The notes under the pieces were generated by a model. It saw nothing but the letters and a program-made list of their open reading frames with translations, was not told the origin of the DNA and did no database searches. A DNA stretch of 9,039 bases, taken from NCBI GenBank assembly GCA_035335645.1, contig DAOQMM010000128.1:1-9039 (forward strand), written 5' to 3'. This document shows, in pieces, positions 6,968-9,039 of the stretch. The first letter of the stretch is position 1. Every line of letters starts with the position of its first letter. The stretch comes from Zoogloea sp035335645 (GTDB taxonomy: Bacteria; Pseudomonadota; Gammaproteobacteria; Burkholderiales; Rhodocyclaceae). Both the position numbers and the translations under genes were made by a program.

Positions 6968-7783
6968 TCAAACCCCTGATTTAGCGCCACATTCGGCACA
7001 GAACTTTTGGTCTGGCGTCATTGCAGATCCACATTGGCTGCACGAAGGAAATTCTGTCACCTTCGCCTTTTGACGCATGTATGCAATCTGGACAACGCAT
7101 GGGACGGTAACCCGGTAGGCTGGGCTTGCCAGATCGAAAGCCGTCCAGATTGCGGTGATTGCCCAACCGATAGGTCCCGCAATACCGGCCAGGCCCCGCA
7201 TGAATGCAGCATTCACGCCCAATGCAAGGCCCCGCCCAATCAGAGTAGTCGCAACTGCGTTAGCAACTGTCGTCGCGAGAATGTATGAACTGAACCCACC
7301 AGCTAGAATGCTCGCCTGTAGCGCTGCAATTGCGCCAGGGCCGAATCCAACAATTTTACCGCCGGTCAATTTACTGAAGAATGACTTTTGCTCCTCTGGC
7401 TTCATTTGTTCCATACCTTTGACTGCTACGGCGAGGAGAATTTTCAGTTCGATCTGTTCAGCAGAATCAGTCTTCTCGATTTTGACCTTCATATGGTCAG
7501 CCACATCATCCAATATCTCGCGATATACAACACCGCTGCCTCGGAAGAAATTTACTATCGAGTTACCACCAAACTCTTGGACTTCCTTGATAAGTAAGTC
7601 ACTGTTGTTCTTGAGGGTGGCGCAACGCTTGAAGGTATCGATCTGGGTGCGGATCGTCGTATCGAGGGAAATGCGACCGTTATTTCTATCAGTTATGAAG
7701 TCTGCGATAATAGCAAGATCGCTTTCTTCGGCAGCTTGAATGATCTTAATGAGATCGTGATCGGTAGTGATGTAGTTAGCCAT
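6968..7783 (-). CDS. YaaW/UPF0174-like protein with C-terminal zinc ribbon
   Basis: The 271-residue protein matches, by recognisable segments, the YaaW (UPF0174) family of unknown function: EVQEFGGNSIVNFFRG (67-82), VVYREILDDVADHMKVKI (85-102) and IELKILLAVAVKGMEQM (111-127). A hydrophobic, glycine-rich half follows with ALQASILAGGFSSYILAT (154-171), VANAVATTLIGRGLALGVNA (173-192) and AGPIGWAITAIWTAFDLASP (202-221), then AYRVTVPCVVQIAYMR. The hydrophobic half could insert in membrane as hairpins. Beyond the usual YaaW end is a zinc ribbon with C248, C251, C262 and C265 (CSQC-X10-CAEC), which E. coli YaaW lacks as far as I recall. The start at 7783 has AGGA six nt upstream. It lies 14 nt after the XRE gene, so the two are co-transcribed. 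The role is unknown; the family name does not give a function. Confidence 0.85.
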   Translation of the reverse strand: MANYITTDHDLIKIIQAAEESDLAIIADFITDRNNGRISLDTTIRTQIDTFKRCATLKNNSDLLIKEVQEFGGNSIVNFFRGSGVVYREILDDVADHMKVKIEKTDSAEQIELKILLAVAVKGMEQMKPEEQKSFFSKLTGGKIVGFGPGAIAALQASILAGGFSSYILATTVANAVATTLIGRGLALGVNAAFMRGLAGIAGPIGWAITAIWTAFDLASPAYRVTVPCVVQIAYMRQKAKVTEFPSCSQCGSAMTPDQKFCAECGAKSGV

Positions 7784-7797
7784 TATGTGTCCTAAAA

Positions 7798-8412
7798 TTA
7801 GGTTTGAGATATTTCGCGGTCCCCGAGAATTGCCCCAAGGGCAATGGCAAACATTCGTGCATCTGATCCCTGTCTTTTTACTGCCGCTTGGGCCATTGCA
7901 GTCATAGCAAGGATTCCTTTTTGCTGGCGTTCGCGCTCCGCGTCTGAATAGTTTTCGCCGGTCAATTCGTTCATAAACCTCAGTCCGGCCATGGCAGCGT
8001 CGTCGATTTTCTGGAGCATTGAAGCTTTAGAAAGACAATCAACCAATGTTCGTTCCTTGTCGCCATCTCTGTTTTTGAGCATTTCTAATGTTCCACACGC
8101 TTGGATCAAAATGCTCCAGTCTCGCTGGGTCATCAGCAGAAACGCCGGGCTGACATTCAGTGCATGACCAAGCTTGCACAAAGTTTCGAGGTCGGGTTTA
8201 GCATCTTGGGGATCATTGGAGGTTAGCTTGGTGATCGTGCCCTTTGAAAGATTGCTCAACTCGGCAAGCTTGCCTTTGTTGATATGCGTTAGATGATTCT
8301 CGGATACACCCCCAGCAACTCTACTCGTTTTTACGAGATTTTCTACAAAAGCCTCTTGGACAGCGTAATAGAGCGCTTGGTGGCAGTTATCGAGATCGTT
8401 GTCGTTTTTCAT
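7798..8412 (-). CDS. XRE-type helix-turn-helix protein
   Basis: From the ATG at 8412 this is a 204-residue protein. Residues about 47-94 (GKLAELSNLSKGTITKLTSN, later LETLCKLGHALNVSPAFLLM) fit the lambda-repressor/XRE helix-turn-helix fold, ending in the typical helix 4-5 segment. An unusually long N-terminal lead (1-46) and a helical C-terminal region (100-204, with ERERQQKGILAMTAMAQAAV) could serve dimerisation or partner binding. The frame stays open to an ATG at 8604, and another ATG lies at 8502. Neither has a clear ribosome site and the extra residues look non-conserved, so 8412 is preferred although its own site (weak AAGAA) is poor. It is the first gene of the lower-GC cassette and probably regulates it. 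Inverted repeats at 8431-8451 and 8524-8543 are candidate operators. Confidence 0.8.
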   Translation of the reverse strand: MKNDNDLDNCHQALYYAVQEAFVENLVKTSRVAGGVSENHLTHINKGKLAELSNLSKGTITKLTSNDPQDAKPDLETLCKLGHALNVSPAFLLMTQRDWSILIQACGTLEMLKNRDGDKERTLVDCLSKASMLQKIDDAAMAGLRFMNELTGENYSDAERERQQKGILAMTAMAQAAVKRQGSDARMFAIALGAILGDREISQT

Positions 8413-8430
8413 TTCTTGGTCCAAATTGAT

Positions 8431-8451
8431 CGCGGATGTGTTTTTTCCGCG
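8431..8451. repeat. Inverted repeat just upstream of the XRE gene
   Basis: CGCGGA (8431-8436) and TCCGCG (8446-8451) flank nine bases, 19 nt before the preferred XRE start. It could be an operator for the XRE protein or a hairpin in the mRNA leader that limits translation. It falls inside the coding frame if one of the upstream starts is the real one. Confidence 0.35.
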
Positions 8452-8523
8452 TTGGAGGTACTGTACCCGGTTCGATTTCGCCGGGGAATATAGCTCAATC
8501 ATATAGGATACTGAGGTCAAAAT

Positions 8524-8543
8524 AATCGCATTGGAGTGCGATT
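8524..8543. promoter_or_regulatory. Candidate operator AATCGCA-N6-TGCGATT
   Basis: A perfect 7-bp inverted repeat with a 6-nt spacer lies a few bases downstream of the predicted transcription start for the XRE cassette. Its size and symmetry suit a helix-turn-helix dimer, and its position suits repression, so XRE autoregulation is the simple reading. Binding is inferred only. Confidence 0.4.
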
Positions 8544-8556
8544 TCGCGTCTGGTTT

Positions 8557-8584
8557 TGTATAGTGGAGACGCACTTTCAGTCCA
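8557..8584 (-). promoter_or_regulatory. Candidate sigma-70 promoter of the XRE cassette
   Basis: On the minus strand TGGACT (8584-8579, four of six to the -35 consensus) is separated by 16 nt from TATACA (8562-8557, four of six to the -10). Transcription would start near 8550, leaving about 138 nt of leader before the XRE ATG. The match is modest and other pairings in this A/T-rich stretch are possible, such as a TTGACC at 8520-8515 without a well-spaced -10. Confidence 0.3.
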
Positions 8585-8634
8585 CCCCCTTCCCCACAAC
8601 TCACCCCGCGTGCGTCCTGCGCATCTGTTCAACT

Positions 8635-8662
8635 GTCGATCAGTTGCGATCCAGTGATCGAC
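8635..8662. repeat. Inverted repeat GTCGATCA-N12-TGATCGAC
   Basis: Two perfect 8-bp arms (8635-8642 and 8655-8662) are separated by 12 nt, so their centres lie 20 bp apart, about two helical turns. The layout would suit a dimeric DNA-binding protein. No adjacent gene start supports an operator role, so function is open. Confidence 0.35.
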
Positions 8663-8801
8663 CGGGAGCGTGTGTCATGCCCTGTTCCAGACCTGTCGAA
8701 GGCTTCAATCGTGCCGGCGCACCCTCGTGGGCAGGGCGCCGAGGGGCTCCGAGTGGCATGCATGGGGTCGGCGACGGGATGCTTGACATCCAAAATGGCA
8801 T

Positions 8802-8824
8802 GCATGGCAAGTAACTTGCCATGC
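8802..8824. repeat. 23-bp palindrome, first copy of a repeated module
   Basis: GCATGGCAAGT, one A, then ACTTGCCATGC form perfect 11-bp arms around a single base. The 21-bp core at 8803-8823 recurs at 8992-9012 with two mismatches (19 of 21 identical). Confidence 0.7.
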
Positions 8825-8837
8825 GTGGGTAAAAATC

Positions 8838-8851
8838 ACTCATGAATGAGT
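8838..8851. repeat. Palindrome ACTCAT-GA-ATGAGT
   Basis: Six-bp arms flank two bases. Its part TCATGAATGAGT (8840-8851) is repeated exactly at 9008-9019, directly attached there to the second copy of the 21-bp module. Confidence 0.6.
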
Positions 8852-8877
8852 ATTTTTTGGTCATGATTGCCTCATTT

Positions 8878-8916
8878 TTAGGCGACGCTGCCTATTTTTT
8901 TGGCAGCGTCGCCTAA
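8878..8916 (+). repeat. Perfect 15-bp hairpin, terminator-like on the plus strand
   Basis: TTAGGCGACGCTGCC (8878-8892) pairs perfectly with GGCAGCGTCGCCTAA (8902-8916) across a 9-nt T-rich loop. On the plus strand it is followed by TTTTT (8917-8921), so it would work as an intrinsic terminator for rightward transcription. No plus-strand gene is seen upstream in the window. On the minus strand there is no trailing U run. Confidence 0.55.
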
Positions 8917-8931
8917 TTTTTATGCACAGTT

Positions 8932-8946
8932 GCCTAAAAATTAGGC
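8932..8946. repeat. Palindrome GCCTAA-AAA-TTAGGC
   Basis: Six-bp arms around three bases. The arms are the same TTAGGC/GCCTAA hexamer found at the outer ends of the neighbouring 15-bp hairpin and within the 8951-8969 palindrome. Confidence 0.6.
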
Positions 8947-8950
8947 GGCG

Positions 8951-8969
8951 TTGCCTAAATTTTAGGCAA
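8951..8969. repeat. Palindrome TTGCCTAAA-T-TTTAGGCAA
   Basis: Perfect 9-bp arms around one base. This is the third TTAGGC/GCCTAA palindrome within 92 bp, and its right arm overlaps the right arm of the outer inverted repeat. Confidence 0.6.
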
Positions 8970-8970
8970 T

Positions 8971-9012
8971 CATGACAAGTTTCAATCCGATCATGGAAAG
9001 TAACTTGTCATG
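8971..9012. repeat. 11-bp inverted repeat CATGACAAGTT / AACTTGTCATG
   Basis: Arms at 8971-8981 and 9002-9012 are exact reverse complements with 20 nt between. The right arm is part of the second copy of the 21-bp module (8992-9012). The same stretch can thus pair either with its distant arm or, imperfectly, with its own half. Confidence 0.6.
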
Positions 9013-9039
9013 AATGAGTGTCCGGAACCCATGATCGCC

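Larger units (their letters stand above)
8860..8976. repeat. Outer 13-bp inverted repeat enclosing nested hairpins
   Basis: GTCATGATTGCCT (8860-8872) is the exact reverse complement of AGGCAATCATGAC (8964-8976). The 91 bases between them hold two hairpins (8878-8916, 8932-8946) and most of a third (8951-8969), which shares its AGGCAA arm with the outer repeat. The unit could fold into alternative structures or mark the ends of a small mobile element. Confidence 0.65.
8605..9039. other. Gene-free region; palindrome cluster in its right half
   Basis: I see no convincing coding region here. Frames present on both strands are short, lack ribosome sites and give low-complexity products. Positions 8605-8800 are moderately GC-rich with one inverted repeat at 8635-8662. 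From 8802 to 9019 almost every base belongs to a palindrome or a repeated module, described separately. The element probably continues beyond the right edge. Confidence 0.6.

Noticed and set aside
8413..8604. Longer N-terminus for the XRE protein starting at 8604 or 8502
   Set aside because: The added residues look non-conserved, neither start has a clear ribosome site, and the stretch carries promoter-like and operator-like elements. The ATG at 8412 places the protein start closer to the DNA-binding domain, though its own ribosome site is weak.
8536..8864. Short open frames on both strands at 8536-8814 and 8640-8864
   Set aside because: No ribosome sites, no domain resemblance and low-complexity composition; the second runs toward the repeat cluster. 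They overlap each other and the predicted XRE promoter area.
8878..8969. Integron attC sites suggested by GCCTAA/TTAGGC arms
   Set aside because: attC core sites need RYYYAAC and GTTRRRY ends. Here the arms continue as GCCTAAA, GCCTAAT or TTTAGGC/ATTAGGC without the AAC/GTT triplet, and there is no integrase or gene-cassette pattern in the window.
8802..9019. CRISPR array
   Set aside because: Repeats are few, palindromic and overlapping, with irregular spacing and no unique spacers of constant length; no cas gene is present.

Overview
The window looks like chromosome from a GC-rich proteobacterium, most likely a betaproteobacterium of the Rhodocyclales/Burkholderiales kind. That placement is an inference from the urt gene content, the high GC of positions 1-5600 and protein character; no rRNA or other marker is present. 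All recognisable genes lie on the minus strand, so transcription runs from high to low coordinates.

Region 1 (1-5620) is a urea ABC-transporter locus read in the order urtA (4225-5496), cynS (3662-4105), urtB (1950-3530), urtC (824-1939), urtD (6-827), with the first codon of a probable urtE at the left edge. UrtA is the periplasmic binding protein, UrtB and UrtC the permeases, and UrtD an ATPase. A cyanase gene sits between urtA and urtB. This fits a nitrogen-scavenging unit that imports urea and destroys cyanate, a spontaneous breakdown product of urea. urtA and urtB each carry the same upstream motif (CCCCTACGCAA-N5-CGTATTC), and in both cases a -10-like hexamer begins exactly 23 nt after the TACG-N8-CGTA core. 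They therefore appear to be two co-regulated promoters driven by one unidentified regulator. A terminator-like hairpin lies between urtA and cynS, and a 39-nt block of only G and C follows cynS.

Region 2 (5627-6024) is the remnant of a type II toxin-antitoxin pair: an apparently intact Phd/YefM-type antitoxin followed by only about 41 codons of a ParE/RelE-type toxin. The toxin has no normal start codon and ends 14 nt short of the urtA operator.

Region 3 (6153-8584) is visibly less GC-rich and looks horizontally acquired. It holds an XRE-type DNA-binding protein (7798-8412), a YaaW/UPF0174-like protein with an added C-terminal zinc ribbon (6968-7783), and a protein ending in a double glycine zipper (6153-6794). 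The first two are 14 nt apart and surely co-transcribed. The third follows after a 173-nt gap that can encode a 27-residue hydrophobic peptide. I do not know what this cassette does.

Region 4 (8605-9039) has no convincing gene. From 8802 onward it is a dense nest of palindromes and repeated modules, built on TTAGGC/GCCTAA arms and on a palindrome family resembling ATGGCAAGT-A-ACTTGCCAT, which probably continues past the right edge.
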